64,000 nucleotides of DNA from Parabacteroides sp. (GTDB taxonomy: Bacteria > Bacteroidota > Bacteroidia > Bacteroidales > Tannerellaceae): contig DXVO01000023.1 of the NCBI GenBank assembly GCA_019417325.1, forward strand, positions 124,001 through 188,000, written 5' to 3'. How positions within the stretch are numbered: the first letter of the stretch is position 1; each line of letters begins with the position of its first letter. The notes beneath the pieces are model-generated. The model saw nothing but the letters and a program-made list of their open reading frames with translations, made no database searches and was not told the DNA's origin. The position numbers and the translations under genes are program-made. Positions 52,748 through 61,539 of this stretch are shown here, piece after piece.

Positions 52748-52775
52748 ACAAATGTATGAACTATTTTCCGAACAG
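52748..52775. repeat. 28-bp direct repeat, right copy (Septu boundary)
   Basis: Exact copy of 50757-50784, 1991 bp away in the same orientation. It lies between the PtuA start and the aminotransferase stop codon (52781). Confidence 0.9.
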
Positions 52776-52780
52776 TAACT

Positions 52781-54091
52781 TCACTGAATCGACTTTTTAA
52801 TTTCCGATACGATATACTCCGCATCTTCATCCGTCACGCAGGGGCCGCTCGGCAGGCAAAGTCCCTGTTTGAAAAGAGACTCGCTCACCCCGTTGACATA
52901 ACAAGGGTTATTCGTATAGACCGGTTGCAGATGCATCGGTTTCCATAAGGGGCGGGATTCGATGCCGGCTGCATCCAACGCCATACGCATGGCCTCTACA
53001 TTTTTATTGGGTTCGCAGCTTGTATGCAAGGAGGAAGCCTGACGAGTCACTCCGGCAGCTCCGCCTACAGCGCCCCGTACAGCCGATTCATACGCCTGTT
53101 CTTCACCTTTCACATGCAAAGCTGGGTCGAGCAATATCGTATTCAGCCAGTAGTTGCTGTCAAAGCGGGAAGAGGGATTCTCATGTAATGTAATTCCTTC
53201 CACCCCGGCAAGCAATGCCTTATAGAGCCGGCAGATATGCCGGTGATGGGCGATATGTTCATCAAGAACCGTCATCTGCCCACGTCCGATACCGGCACAG
53301 ATATTCGACATACGGTAGTTGTAGCCTATCTCTTCGTGGTGATAGTACGGGTATGACTCACGGGCTTGGGTTGCATAGAACATGATTTTCTTTTTCGCTT
53401 CCTCGTCCGGGCAGATCAGCGCCCCGCCTCCGGAAGTCGTAATCATCTTGTTCCCGTTGAAAGAGAGCACCCCGTATCGTCCGAACGTACCGCACATCCG
53501 TCCGTCGTACCGGCTTCCCAACCCTTCGGCGGCATCCTCGATAACCGGAATACCATAAGTATCGGCCACCGCCATAATCTCCGCTATCTTGGCAGGCATC
53601 CCGTACAAATAAACCGGAACAATCGCCTTCGGCTTCTTACCCGTCTTGGCGATACGGTCTTTGATAGCCTCTTCCAACAACTCCGGATCCATATTCCATG
53701 TATCCGCCTCCGAATCGACAAACACCGAAGTAGCACCCAGATAAGCCACCGGATGCGAAGAGGCGCAGAAGGTAAAGCTCTGCACGATCACTTCATCACC
53801 GGGCCCGACACCGCAAGCCAACAAAGCCAGATGGACGGCTGCCGTACCGGCGGAGAGGGCAACGACTTTTTTCAGGTGACAATTGACAGATGACAGGTGA
53901 CAATTATCAGAGAGCTGTTCATTGTCCCGTGTTAATTGTCCATTATCCATTAAAAACTGTTCCAGGGATTCTTCAAAGGCGTTTACATTCGGTCCTAAAG
54001 GAACTACCCAATTGGTATCGAAAGCCTCCTGTATAAAAGCCTGCTCCTTGCCGGACATGTGGGCGAGGGAGAGGTAGATTCGTTTGTTCAT
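52781..54091 (-). CDS. DegT/DnrJ/EryC1/StrS PLP aminotransferase (PglE-like) with in-frame repeat insertion
   Basis: The 436-aa enzyme transfers an amino group to a nucleotide-4-keto-sugar. PLP Lys215 is in SFNGNKMITTSGGGAL; other family marks are SAGTAAVHLAL, SFTFCASSHPVAYLGA, VIEDAAEGLGSRYDG and SRPLWKPMHLQPV. About 28 residues (48-75, from DNGQLTRDNEQL to SSVNCHLKK) are encoded by a CAACTGT/CAATTGT-type repeat and interrupt the region before SAGTAAVHL. A second unusual stretch (about 333-366) is also longer than in relatives I recall. It is last in the transcript with the FabH/ACP genes and the sugar-transferase genes. Confidence 0.93.
   Translation of the reverse strand: MNKRIYLSLAHMSGKEQAFIQEAFDTNWVVPLGPNVNAFEESLEQFLMDNGQLTRDNEQLSDNCHLSSVNCHLKKVVALSAGTAAVHLALLACGVGPGDEVIVQSFTFCASSHPVAYLGATSVFVDSEADTWNMDPELLEEAIKDRIAKTGKKPKAIVPVYLYGMPAKIAEIMAVADTYGIPVIEDAAEGLGSRYDGRMCGTFGRYGVLSFNGNKMITTSGGGALICPDEEAKKKIMFYATQARESYPYYHHEEIGYNYRMSNICAGIGRGQMTVLDEHIAHHRHICRLYKALLAGVEGITLHENPSSRFDSNYWLNTILLDPALHVKGEEQAYESAVRGAVGGAAGVTRQASSLHTSCEPNKNVEAMRMALDAAGIESRPLWKPMHLQPVYTNNPCYVNGVSESLFKQGLCLPSGPCVTDEDAEYIVSEIKKSIQ
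53873..53951. repeat. Heptamer-type repeat inserted in the aminotransferase gene
   Basis: Imperfect TGACAGG/TGACAAT units (53873-53909) face ATTGTCC units (53922-53950), an inverted arrangement like the ends of the 147-bp element but without its core. The sequence is read in frame by the aminotransferase gene. Confidence 0.75.
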
Positions 54092-54117
54092 TATGTTATG
54101 AAATTAATATATAAATC

Positions 54118-55113
54118 CTACACGTTTAAAATGACACCACCCCAAGAATATCCGACTCCAAAACCTGCTAATAAAATTTTTCCGATTAATCGTTTCTCTT
54201 TTTTGGCTTCACACAAGGCTATAGGTATAGTTGAAGAAACTGTGTTTCCCACCGTTTCTAAATAGACATAAAACTTATCCTCCTCTATTTTCAATTTCTT
54301 TCGAAGAAAATTAATCATATATTTATTAGCCTGATGAAAAACAAACAAATCGACATTTGTCATTTCCAGATTATTCTTTTGTAATGTTTCACAAACTAAC
54401 GGAGGTACTGCATCTAATGTGAAATTAAAAATTTCAGTTCCATTCATATATAAATAATCCGAAGAAAGAGGATTTCCATTTTCATCAAATTGCAAATCAT
54501 TTACTTTATCTTTATGCTTGAAAGCACCAGTTTTGACAATAAGCTTTTCAGCTCCTTTGCCATCAGTCCCGAGACTAAAATTTCCTATTTGCGCATATCC
54601 TTCCGTAGAAATAACAGATGCCGTTGCAGCATCACCAAAAATAGTTCGATTACCCTTATCACGAGGATGTAAATGCTTGGTATACATTTCTGCAGTAAGG
54701 AGAAGTACATTCTTAGCAATACCTCCGGCAATCAATCCTTTAGCTAAAGACAAACCATAAATATACCCCGAGCAGCCCAAATTAAAATCCAATGCACCTG
54801 TATGTGTCGACAGTCCAAGCCGTTCCTGAACTATACATGCAGTCGATGGTAAAAAATAATCAGGACTTTGCGTACATAACAATACAAAATCGATATCATT
54901 CCGTTCTATGCCTGTCTCTTCAAATAAACGCAATGCGGCATTTACGGCTAAATCAGAAACGGCTTCTTCTTTGCTTGCAACATGGCGTTCTTTAATACCT
55001 ACCTTGTTTGCTATCTTGTCTACCGTCCATTCCGGAAACGCTTTTATGAGTTCCTCATTTGATAAAACCGTATCCGGCAAATAATAAGAGATAGCTTTAA
55101 TATATGCTTCCAT
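54118..55113 (-). CDS. 3-oxoacyl-ACP synthase III-like enzyme (A)
   Basis: The 331-aa FabH-type protein (start MEAYIKAISYYLP at 55113) has the full triad: Cys114 in NLGCSGYIYGLS, His in FVFHQANKYM and Asn in VGNTVSSTIP. It condenses an acyl-CoA starter with malonyl-ACP. It begins 7 bp after the ketoreductase stop. A dedicated copy inside a glycan locus, with its own ACP and reductase, points to acyl-group synthesis for sugar modification rather than membrane lipids. Confidence 0.92.
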   Translation of the reverse strand: MEAYIKAISYYLPDTVLSNEELIKAFPEWTVDKIANKVGIKERHVASKEEAVSDLAVNAALRLFEETGIERNDIDFVLLCTQSPDYFLPSTACIVQERLGLSTHTGALDFNLGCSGYIYGLSLAKGLIAGGIAKNVLLLTAEMYTKHLHPRDKGNRTIFGDAATASVISTEGYAQIGNFSLGTDGKGAEKLIVKTGAFKHKDKVNDLQFDENGNPLSSDYLYMNGTEIFNFTLDAVPPLVCETLQKNNLEMTNVDLFVFHQANKYMINFLRKKLKIEEDKFYVYLETVGNTVSSTIPIALCEAKKEKRLIGKILLAGFGVGYSWGGVILNV

Positions 55114-55120
55114 TTTTATT

Positions 55121-55873
55121 CTATAAAAGGGTATACCCTCCGTCAATTAATAGATTTGTACCAGTCACCCAACTACTTGCATCCGATAACAAATAAATTA
55201 CAGCATAAGCAACTTCTTCCGGTTTCCCGTATCTTTTTAAAGGATATCTTTTTGCATCCTCTACTAATTGCTCTTGCGTTATCGCCCCGTCTTTCAGAAT
55301 ATCAGTCAGAATCATTCCCGGATTTACACAATTTACCCGTATATTTTTTGCAGCAAGTTCTATAGCCAGCCCTTTTACTATTCCGTTTACCGCACCTTTA
55401 GATGCAGAATACAAACTACCTGCAATAGCAGAAACATAAACACCGGATATGGAGGACAGAAATACTATCGATGAAAATTTATTTATTTTCCTTTCTTTCA
55501 ATAATAATTGAGTCAAATAAACAGGAGCTTCAAAATTAACCCCCATTACACCTTTCATATCTTCTTTTGATATAAATTGGAATGGTTTTGGTATCGTAAA
55601 ACCTGCACATTGTACAACCCCATCCAATTTAAATGGTACAGACGATACTAATTTTTCAATTTCTCCTTCTTTTGATAAATCCGCCTGAATAATCTGATGT
55701 TTTTCAGAATATTCCATCTTTTGTAACGTTTCCTGAAGCCGTTCCATACTACGAGCCGTAAGTATGACTGCCGCTCCCATCTTTGAACATTCTATTGCGA
55801 TGGATCTCCCTATTCCGGATGATGCCCCTGTTACCAGTATCTTCTTATCGGATAAACTAAATGGATTATACAT
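55121..55873 (-). CDS. SDR ketoreductase, FabG-like
   Basis: The 250-aa SDR has TGASSGIG (15-22), Ser140/141, Y155-S-A-S-K159 and NPGMILTDI. It is close in plan to 3-oxoacyl-ACP reductase, converting a 3-oxoacyl-ACP to the 3-hydroxy form with NAD(P)H. A sugar-nucleotide substrate is possible too, but its position between two KAS III genes and an ACP favours acyl-ACP. It lies 6 bp after KAS III (B) and 7 bp before KAS III (A). Confidence 0.9.
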   Translation of the reverse strand: MYNPFSLSDKKILVTGASSGIGRSIAIECSKMGAAVILTARSMERLQETLQKMEYSEKHQIIQADLSKEGEIEKLVSSVPFKLDGVVQCAGFTIPKPFQFISKEDMKGVMGVNFEAPVYLTQLLLKERKINKFSSIVFLSSISGVYVSAIAGSLYSASKGAVNGIVKGLAIELAAKNIRVNCVNPGMILTDILKDGAITQEQLVEDAKRYPLKRYGKPEEVAYAVIYLLSDASSWVTGTNLLIDGGYTLL

Positions 55874-55879
55874 GATTCA

Positions 55880-56938
55880 TTACATTGTTATTAAATCCGG
55901 ACAGACTATATGATCCGTATTAAAATAAATGCTTCCCCACGACAAGCCAACTCCAAAACCACATCCTAAAAAAGACAATTTCTTTTCTTTCAAAAATGAT
56001 TGCAATTGTGTAACCATGGTCAATGGAATTGTTGCACTACTCGTATTTCCAAAATTTTTTAAAGAATATGGAACTTTTCTCTCCGGAAGTTTTAACTTCT
56101 TTCGAATCTTTTCATTCATAAAAAGATTTGCCTGATGAAATAAGAAATAGTCTATTTTTTCTTTGTCCAAACCAAAATCAGTAATCAATTGGTTTACACT
56201 TTCCGGGGCTTTACTGATTCCAAATGAGAAGACATCCATACCGTCCAGTACTATTTGTAACGAATTTGAAACTATGCCTTCTTTTTGTTTTTTCTCTATA
56301 AAAGAAGAAAGTGATACCTGATTACGATATCCTCCATCCGGGATATGAATCGCTTCTGAACACTCTCCATTAGTATTCATACGAAAATGAAAAACTTCAT
56401 TTTCGTCCTTAGAATATTCTAAGGCTGTTACTGTGCCAGCATCCCCAAACAAAGGATAAGTACTTTTATCTTTTACCGAACATATTTTAGAAATGGTATC
56501 GCCTGCCAACAATAATCCCCTCTTCATTCCTTCTAAACTCAATAATGCACTGAGTACGCTCATACCATAAACCCATCCGGAACAACCTAAAGAAATATCT
56601 AATGTATAACAATTTGTAGCCAACCCTATCTTATTCTGTAAAACACAAGACGTTGCAGGCAACACATAATCAGGCGTTTGCGTCACAAAAATAAGACAAT
56701 CAATAGAATCTTTCGACCATTTTAAATCCTTTAATAAAAGCTCAGAAGCCTCATAGCACAAATCAGATGTACAAACATTTTCAGAAACAATATGACGTCT
56801 TTCTATTCCTGTAGATTTCATAAAATCATCCGCACCCTCTTCTCCAAATACGGCAAGTGATTTATTTTCACTTATCATATGAGGGACACATGCAGCTATA
56901 CCTTTAATTGCCACATTTTTGATAGAAAAAGCAGCCAT
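55880..56938 (-). CDS. 3-oxoacyl-ACP synthase III-like enzyme (B)
   Basis: The 352-aa FabH-type protein has Cys119 in SLGCSGWVYGMS, His in FLFHQANLFM and Asn in FGNTSSATIPL, so it is catalytically complete. It is clearly related to but well diverged from KAS III (A), so the two may use different starters or form a heterodimer. Its start overlaps the ACP stop by one base (TAATG), giving translational coupling. Confidence 0.92.
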   Translation of the reverse strand: MAAFSIKNVAIKGIAACVPHMISENKSLAVFGEEGADDFMKSTGIERRHIVSENVCTSDLCYEASELLLKDLKWSKDSIDCLIFVTQTPDYVLPATSCVLQNKIGLATNCYTLDISLGCSGWVYGMSVLSALLSLEGMKRGLLLAGDTISKICSVKDKSTYPLFGDAGTVTALEYSKDENEVFHFRMNTNGECSEAIHIPDGGYRNQVSLSSFIEKKQKEGIVSNSLQIVLDGMDVFSFGISKAPESVNQLITDFGLDKEKIDYFLFHQANLFMNEKIRKKLKLPERKVPYSLKNFGNTSSATIPLTMVTQLQSFLKEKKLSFLGCGFGVGLSWGSIYFNTDHIVCPDLITM

Positions 56939-57177
56939 TACTTTCTTTCTTTTACAATTTCGTATAATTCCGCAATGGTAGAGATATTACGGATATCATC
57001 TCCTTTTATCCGAACATCATATTCTTCATCCACCATCGCAATGATTGACAAAGCAGTTAATGAAGACCATTCCTCCAACTCTTTAAATACCGTATCCGCT
57101 TTAAATTCGCTTGCATCCGTATCATCGAACTGAGCTGCAAAATTTTCAATAAAACTACAAAGTTCCATAACTATCAT
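56938..57177 (-). CDS. Acyl carrier protein
   Basis: The 79-aa acidic four-helix protein (start M1 or M4) has the phosphopantetheine region EEWSSLTALSIIAMVDEEYDV; Ser39 is the expected attachment site. The usual Asp before it is Ser here, an unusual sequence for an ACP. It is a dedicated ACP for the neighbouring KAS III enzymes and perhaps the acyl donor for the NeuD-type transferase encoded just upstream (3 bp gap). Confidence 0.85.
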   Translation of the reverse strand: MIVMELCSFIENFAAQFDDTDASEFKADTVFKELEEWSSLTALSIIAMVDEEYDVRIKGDDIRNISTIAELYEIVKERK

Positions 57178-57180
57178 TTT

Positions 57181-57822
57181 TTAATATTTCACAATAGACG
57201 CAGGATTCCCCAAATAAGTCTGATTATCCTTTGTCCTTTTTATTATCAAGCTATTTGCTCCTACTTTTGTATTATTTCCTATCTCTATTTGTTGAAGTAT
57301 TACAGAAGAGACTCCAAAATAATTCAGATTTCCGATCTTTACTTTCCCTGACACATGAACGGCAGGCATAAACGAATTATAATTTCCAATAGACGTATCA
57401 TGCCCTATAGTAATGTAACCATTAAAAATATTAAAGTCGCCGATATGCACATTACAACTCAGCAAACATCCTAAACAAAAAATATTTCCTTTACCTAAGG
57501 ACATATTTTGTTTATCTAAAAACTTCATATCGGGAGCCAATATATTGGGAAAGTCTATCAATGAAGAGGTAATTTTTGAAACAAGGCTCTGAATTATTCC
57601 AGGAGAGCCTATCCCAAATACTATAGATAATGGGGTACACCAGGCATTTAACTCTTGCATGCCACCTATAACTTTTCCATATTCTGTTTCATATCCGATT
57701 TCTTTTCCATCATCAAAAAAACCCACCAAATTCCAATCCGGTTGTTCTTCATTTATACACTGTAACAAGCAAGCGATTTCCCTTCCGAATCCACCCGCTC
57801 CATAAATTGCAATATCTTTCAT
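57181..57822 (-). CDS. NeuD/PglD-type sugar acyltransferase
   Basis: The 213-aa protein has an N-terminal Rossmann-like domain (DIAIYGAGGFGREIACLL) and a left-handed beta helix of hexapeptide repeats (IGDFNIFNGYITIGHD, VKIGNLNYFGVSSVILQQIEIGNNTKVGANSLI). His in TIGHDTSIG fits the catalytic base of PglD. Such enzymes N- or O-acylate amino sugars. Placement between an ACP gene and an initiating sugar transferase suggests the acyl donor may be acyl-ACP rather than acetyl-CoA. Confidence 0.9.
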   Translation of the reverse strand: MKDIAIYGAGGFGREIACLLQCINEEQPDWNLVGFFDDGKEIGYETEYGKVIGGMQELNAWCTPLSIVFGIGSPGIIQSLVSKITSSLIDFPNILAPDMKFLDKQNMSLGKGNIFCLGCLLSCNVHIGDFNIFNGYITIGHDTSIGNYNSFMPAVHVSGKVKIGNLNYFGVSSVILQQIEIGNNTKVGANSLIIKRTKDNQTYLGNPASIVKY

Positions 57823-57826
57823 TTAT

Positions 57827-58435
57827 TTAATTATTACCGTTGAACACTGTCATCGTTGCCTGTCCCTCTTGTGAGATACCTTCCCTGACAAACACTTTTT
57901 TTATCGTTAGCCCTATAATCTTTATATCCAACCATAGCGAACAGTGGTCCACATACCATACATCGAGTTCAAACTTCCGGGTCCAACTGATAGTATTCCG
58001 CCCGTTCACCTGTGCCCAGCCGGTTATACCCGGACGCACATCATGACGACGGGATTGTTCTTGGCTATATAATGGAAGATATTGCACCAATAACGGACGG
58101 GGCCCGATCAATGCCATATCCCCTTTCAGGACATTTATCAACTGGGGTAACTCATCAATAGAAGTGGAACGAACGAAACGCCCGACGTTCGTCAACCGCT
58201 CCGCATCAGGTAGCAAATTACCGTCAGCATCCCGTTCATCCGTCATGGTCTTGAACTTGATTACCCTGAACACTTTTCCCCCTTTGCCGGGTCGATCCTG
58301 CATAAAGAAAGCACCGGACCCTTTGTTGGCAAAATGTAGCCACAAGGCGATAACCGACAATATCGGCCAAATCACAGCCAATACGCAAAAGACGATGATA
58401 AAATCAATCCATCGTTTAAAGAAATATTTATACAT
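57827..58435 (-). CDS. Initiating sugar-phosphate transferase (PglC/WcaJ type)
   Basis: The 202-aa membrane protein has one N-terminal re-entrant hydrophobic helix (WIDFIIVFCVLAVIWPILSVIAL), FFMQDRPGKGGKVFRVIKFKTM with the catalytic DRPG, SIDELPQLINVLKGDMALIGPRPLL and RPGITGWAQVNGRN. It moves a phospho-sugar from UDP to undecaprenyl phosphate, the first step of glycan assembly. It lies 3 bp after the GT4 gene. Confidence 0.95.
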   Translation of the reverse strand: MYKYFFKRWIDFIIVFCVLAVIWPILSVIALWLHFANKGSGAFFMQDRPGKGGKVFRVIKFKTMTDERDADGNLLPDAERLTNVGRFVRSTSIDELPQLINVLKGDMALIGPRPLLVQYLPLYSQEQSRRHDVRPGITGWAQVNGRNTISWTRKFELDVWYVDHCSLWLDIKIIGLTIKKVFVREGISQEGQATMTVFNGNN

Positions 58436-58438
58436 CGA

Positions 58439-59572
58439 TTACTTCTTAATTATAGACTTATACTCAGCCAGCAAGGCATCCCATACCATCCGTTGTTCAT
58501 AACGGGAAGCGATCAACGGACGGGTATTGGCAGCCATCTTTTCCACATCCTCCGGATGGGTGACAAAATATTTCATCGCTTCATATAAAGCTTGTTCGTT
58601 TTTAGGGGGAATAACCACCCCATTCTGTTCCGGCAAAACGATCTCATTACAGCCGTTTATATCCGTCACGATCGCCGGAAGCCCCATAGCTCCTGCCTGT
58701 ATGACCACATTCGGGAATCCCTCCCGATAGCTGGGAAACACCAATGCGTCCGAAGCAGCCAAAAAGGGACGAACATCGCCTTGAAACCCCACGCTACAAA
58801 TTCCCAGATGATGTAATATCTGTTCTTCCACCTCCGGTAAAACCGGGTCCAACTCTTTTTCAAAAGGCCCGACCAATAACAAACGTACCCGGCCATTTTC
58901 CTGATACAACCGTAAAAAAGAACGCACCAGTTCGTTAATGCCTTTGTCTTTCACCATACGTCCCACAAAACAGAAAGTAAAAATTCCTTCCTCCCTATAA
59001 AACCAAGCCTTTTCCATTACCTCCGGTGTCCTGTCGAAATGTTCGAGGTCGATCCCGTTCACATTACCATTAGCAATAATATAAAGCGGCTTGGATGTAA
59101 TTTTGTAGTCAACCAGATCCCGCTTCACCCCTTCCCCCTCCGGATTGATATGGGTTGCGCAGAAACAGGTCAAGCGGTCCATCGCTATCAAAAGTTTCTG
59201 CATCTTTCCTGTTGCTGTAGGAAACACCAGCCCCGTAAACGTATGCATCCGTACCGGTACCCGTGTAATCCAAGCAGCCAACATAGACAGTAATCCGGCT
59301 TTGGGCGTAATGGAATGGACCATATCCGGCTTTTCCTTGGCAAAGAGAACAATCAACCTGATTAATGAAATAAAATCTTTTACCAAGGAGATACGCCGTT
59401 CCATCGGGATAGCAATTGTACGTACACCTTCCCGCTTTTCTATTGCTTCCAACTTTTCTCCCGGAGAAGAGACTGCAAGCACATTATAATACTTGGAAAG
59501 CATTTGAAGTTGACCTTTCAAGAGATTTTCGAGGGAGGCAGGGATGGTGGAGGTACGGATGAGTTTCAGCAT
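58439..59572 (-). CDS. GT4 glycosyltransferase (PglA-like)
   Basis: The 377-aa GT-B enzyme has an N-terminal acceptor domain (MVHSITPKAGLLSMLAAWI, HTFTGLVFP) and a C-terminal donor domain (FCFVGRMVKDKGINELVRSFL, then DALVFPSYREGFPNVVIQAGAMGLPAIVTDINGCNEIV with the EX7E-like motif). It adds the second sugar on the lipid carrier. It is the first gene of this sub-operon, with the 418-bp remnant and repeat region upstream. Confidence 0.95.
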   Translation of the reverse strand: MLKLIRTSTIPASLENLLKGQLQMLSKYYNVLAVSSPGEKLEAIEKREGVRTIAIPMERRISLVKDFISLIRLIVLFAKEKPDMVHSITPKAGLLSMLAAWITRVPVRMHTFTGLVFPTATGKMQKLLIAMDRLTCFCATHINPEGEGVKRDLVDYKITSKPLYIIANGNVNGIDLEHFDRTPEVMEKAWFYREEGIFTFCFVGRMVKDKGINELVRSFLRLYQENGRVRLLLVGPFEKELDPVLPEVEEQILHHLGICSVGFQGDVRPFLAASDALVFPSYREGFPNVVIQAGAMGLPAIVTDINGCNEIVLPEQNGVVIPPKNEQALYEAMKYFVTHPEDVEKMAANTRPLIASRYEQRMVWDALLAEYKSIIKK

Positions 59573-59693
59573 AGCTATTTACTATTATAAATTAAGTACT
59601 TATAATCAATAATTAAATTCAAATAGCCTGCACTCTCCTTCTGAATTAATCCCATATTCAAAAACCCGCTACAGAAATTAATTTTATATAATA

Positions 59694-59804
59694 TTATCTC
59701 CATTTTTGTGTTACAAATTGTTGCAGTGGCTGGTAAATCCAGTCTATCACTAATCTGGAAAAATAACTAACCACCAATAAGACACTAAAAATCAACAACA
59801 CCTC
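59694..59804 (-). pseudogene. Remnant of a membrane acyltransferase C-terminus
   Basis: Within the 418-bp gap 59573-59990 the minus strand reads EVLLIFSVLLVVSYFSRLVI followed by DWIYQPLQQF and a stop at 59694, like the last helix and tail of acyltransferase-3 (OafA) proteins. Upstream of a stop at 59805 the same frame continues with WQMWIYARLIYQ. No start codon or remaining domain is left. The rest of the gap holds only the 55-bp repeat (59861-59915) and AT-rich sequence. Confidence 0.5.
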
Positions 59805-59860
59805 CTATTGATAAATAAGTCGTGCATAAATCCACATTTGCCATTTGATTAAATAAATGC

Positions 59861-59915
59861 AGATAGAGCATAAAAGTATTACCACACCTTTTAGAATTGT
59901 GGTTTCACATATTGA
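59861..59915. repeat. 55-bp repeat, left copy
   Basis: Nearly identical to 62899-62954 (a few substitutions and a one-base length difference). It contains the inverted repeat ACCACA (59881-59886)/TGTGGT (59898-59903). The two copies bracket the four-gene module 59991-62819. Confidence 0.85.
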
Positions 59916-59990
59916 AAGCAGCTCCAACTGCGAGACATTTTTTGTAATCATGAATTTAACATATCTCATAACACAAATACAATTATGTTT

Positions 59991-60680
59991 TTATTTAAAT
60001 CCCATCATCCTTTTTGTACCCCAATCCTTGTAATTTTTTACCATAAAAGGACGGAAAGTATTTTTATCCAACAACATAGCATAAATGATATGAGACAAAT
60101 ATAAACGCTCATAATGGCGTAAACCATTGTAATAAGTACAAAACTCTTCTGTATCTTCAAAGGCATAGCCTCCAGCACTGATATGATGGTCTATTACCGA
60201 TTTTTCAATGATATTGGTTATGTAATACATATCGTCTACTGCGACATAACTCTTATCACGCGGATCCAGCAGTTCCAACTCTTCTATCGGATAGATGGCA
60301 ACCCCATTCTGCATCACTTCATCCGATTCGAAATAGCTGTCTGCATCCTTTATATAGAGGCTTCCGCTAACCTTTTCCTGTTGAATGGTGATAAACACCG
60401 TTTCTACCTGATCGCAGGTAGGCTTGTCAAGAATGACGATCTTCACATTCGGGAGTCCTAAACGCTTGCACTGCATCTGTAAAGAATCTGCTATATAAAA
60501 ACGTTCATCGTGCTTACGCAATATTGCAAAATAGATGGTATCAAAGTGATCTAGAGGAAGCCCCAATATAGATTTGATACAAACGATTATACCATCTTCG
60601 CCTAAAGCAAAAACATAGGGAAGCTTATTGCAGTATTCCGGTTTATCGGCAGCTACAGGAACAATCAAATTACTATTCAT
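59991..60680 (-). CDS. GT-A/nucleotidyltransferase-fold protein of the glycan locus
   Basis: The 229-aa protein shows a nucleotide-diphospho-sugar-transferase-like plan: NLIVPVAADKPEYC at the start, strand-helix repeats, SGSLYIKDADSYF with a DxD-like acidic pair, and a C-terminal helical part. The signature GxGxR of true nucleotidyltransferases is not present. It may be a glycosyltransferase or a regulatory relative of the 62088 enzyme. Its start overlaps the end of the kinase-like gene by 8 bp. Confidence 0.55.
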   Translation of the reverse strand: MNSNLIVPVAADKPEYCNKLPYVFALGEDGIIVCIKSILGLPLDHFDTIYFAILRKHDERFYIADSLQMQCKRLGLPNVKIVILDKPTCDQVETVFITIQQEKVSGSLYIKDADSYFESDEVMQNGVAIYPIEELELLDPRDKSYVAVDDMYYITNIIEKSVIDHHISAGGYAFEDTEEFCTYYNGLRHYERLYLSHIIYAMLLDKNTFRPFMVKNYKDWGTKRMMGFK

Positions 60681-61536
60681 GCAACAAACTATTTAAAATA
60701 TTTTTTAAATGACAGACTACTTTTTCCTCATGTGCATAAGGAAGAATACGCAGAATATTCATAAGTTGAACAGTCCTATAATGCTCCGTATACCACAGAT
60801 ACTTATTTGAGAAATAGATATCTATTTCATGGTCAATCTTATCGTAAATAATACCCAAACGAACGACATCATAACGTTTGGCATACATCAATTGAGACCA
60901 ACAGTATGCCGTATCCTGACGAATCTTCACGATATCTTGTAATGGAGTCTCTATAAAACTATCCAAGAAATCGATCAGATAATAATTATTGCCATTAAAA
61001 AGAATATTTGAGAAAGTCAAATCGCCATGACATACGCCTATGGGGAGCAACATTTCTTGAAGATGATCAAAATAGGATTGGCAATCTTCAATAATGCGAA
61101 CCATTTGGGCATCTTGCTGAAACAACGTATTTTTCTCTAACTTTATACAAATATCGTCAAACTTTGTACGAAATATTTGAGGAGATACGGTTTGGAGTTT
61201 ACATTTGTGGATCTCGTATTCAATGAAATATTTCAAAGCTCCAATCAAATAATCGATTTGCTCAAAACCTGCCTGTTCAAAAAATTCGATGAAATTCTTT
61301 GAGTAAACATACTGCATCTTCACAATCGTCGTCTTATCCGTTTTCTCCAATCCATAAATGAGAGGTACACGGATATGCTGAAACTCTACCAAACTGGCTT
61401 TACGCTGTTTTTCGGCCTGCAAGGCAAGACGATTCAAATATTGAGGATCAGCCGTTGATTTATAAACAAATATCTGTCCATCTTCGGAGACGACATCAAT
61501 CTGACAACCGGAATGGCCTTTCACTTCTATTTCCAT
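60673..61536 (-). CDS. Aminoglycoside/choline-kinase-fold phosphotransferase
   Basis: The 287-aa protein has the APH/choline-kinase catalytic motif GVCHGDLTFSNILFN (about residues 168-182) and metal motif LIDFLDSF. No resistance context exists; in glycan loci such kinases phosphorylate small alcohols or sugars for transfer to polysaccharide (LicA-like). It lies 3 bp after the HAD gene and overlaps the downstream gene. Confidence 0.78.
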   Translation of the reverse strand: MEIEVKGHSGCQIDVVSEDGQIFVYKSTADPQYLNRLALQAEKQRKASLVEFQHIRVPLIYGLEKTDKTTIVKMQYVYSKNFIEFFEQAGFEQIDYLIGALKYFIEYEIHKCKLQTVSPQIFRTKFDDICIKLEKNTLFQQDAQMVRIIEDCQSYFDHLQEMLLPIGVCHGDLTFSNILFNGNNYYLIDFLDSFIETPLQDIVKIRQDTAYCWSQLMYAKRYDVVRLGIIYDKIDHEIDIYFSNKYLWYTEHYRTVQLMNILRILPYAHEEKVVCHLKNILNSLLHE

Positions 61537-61539
61537 TAT

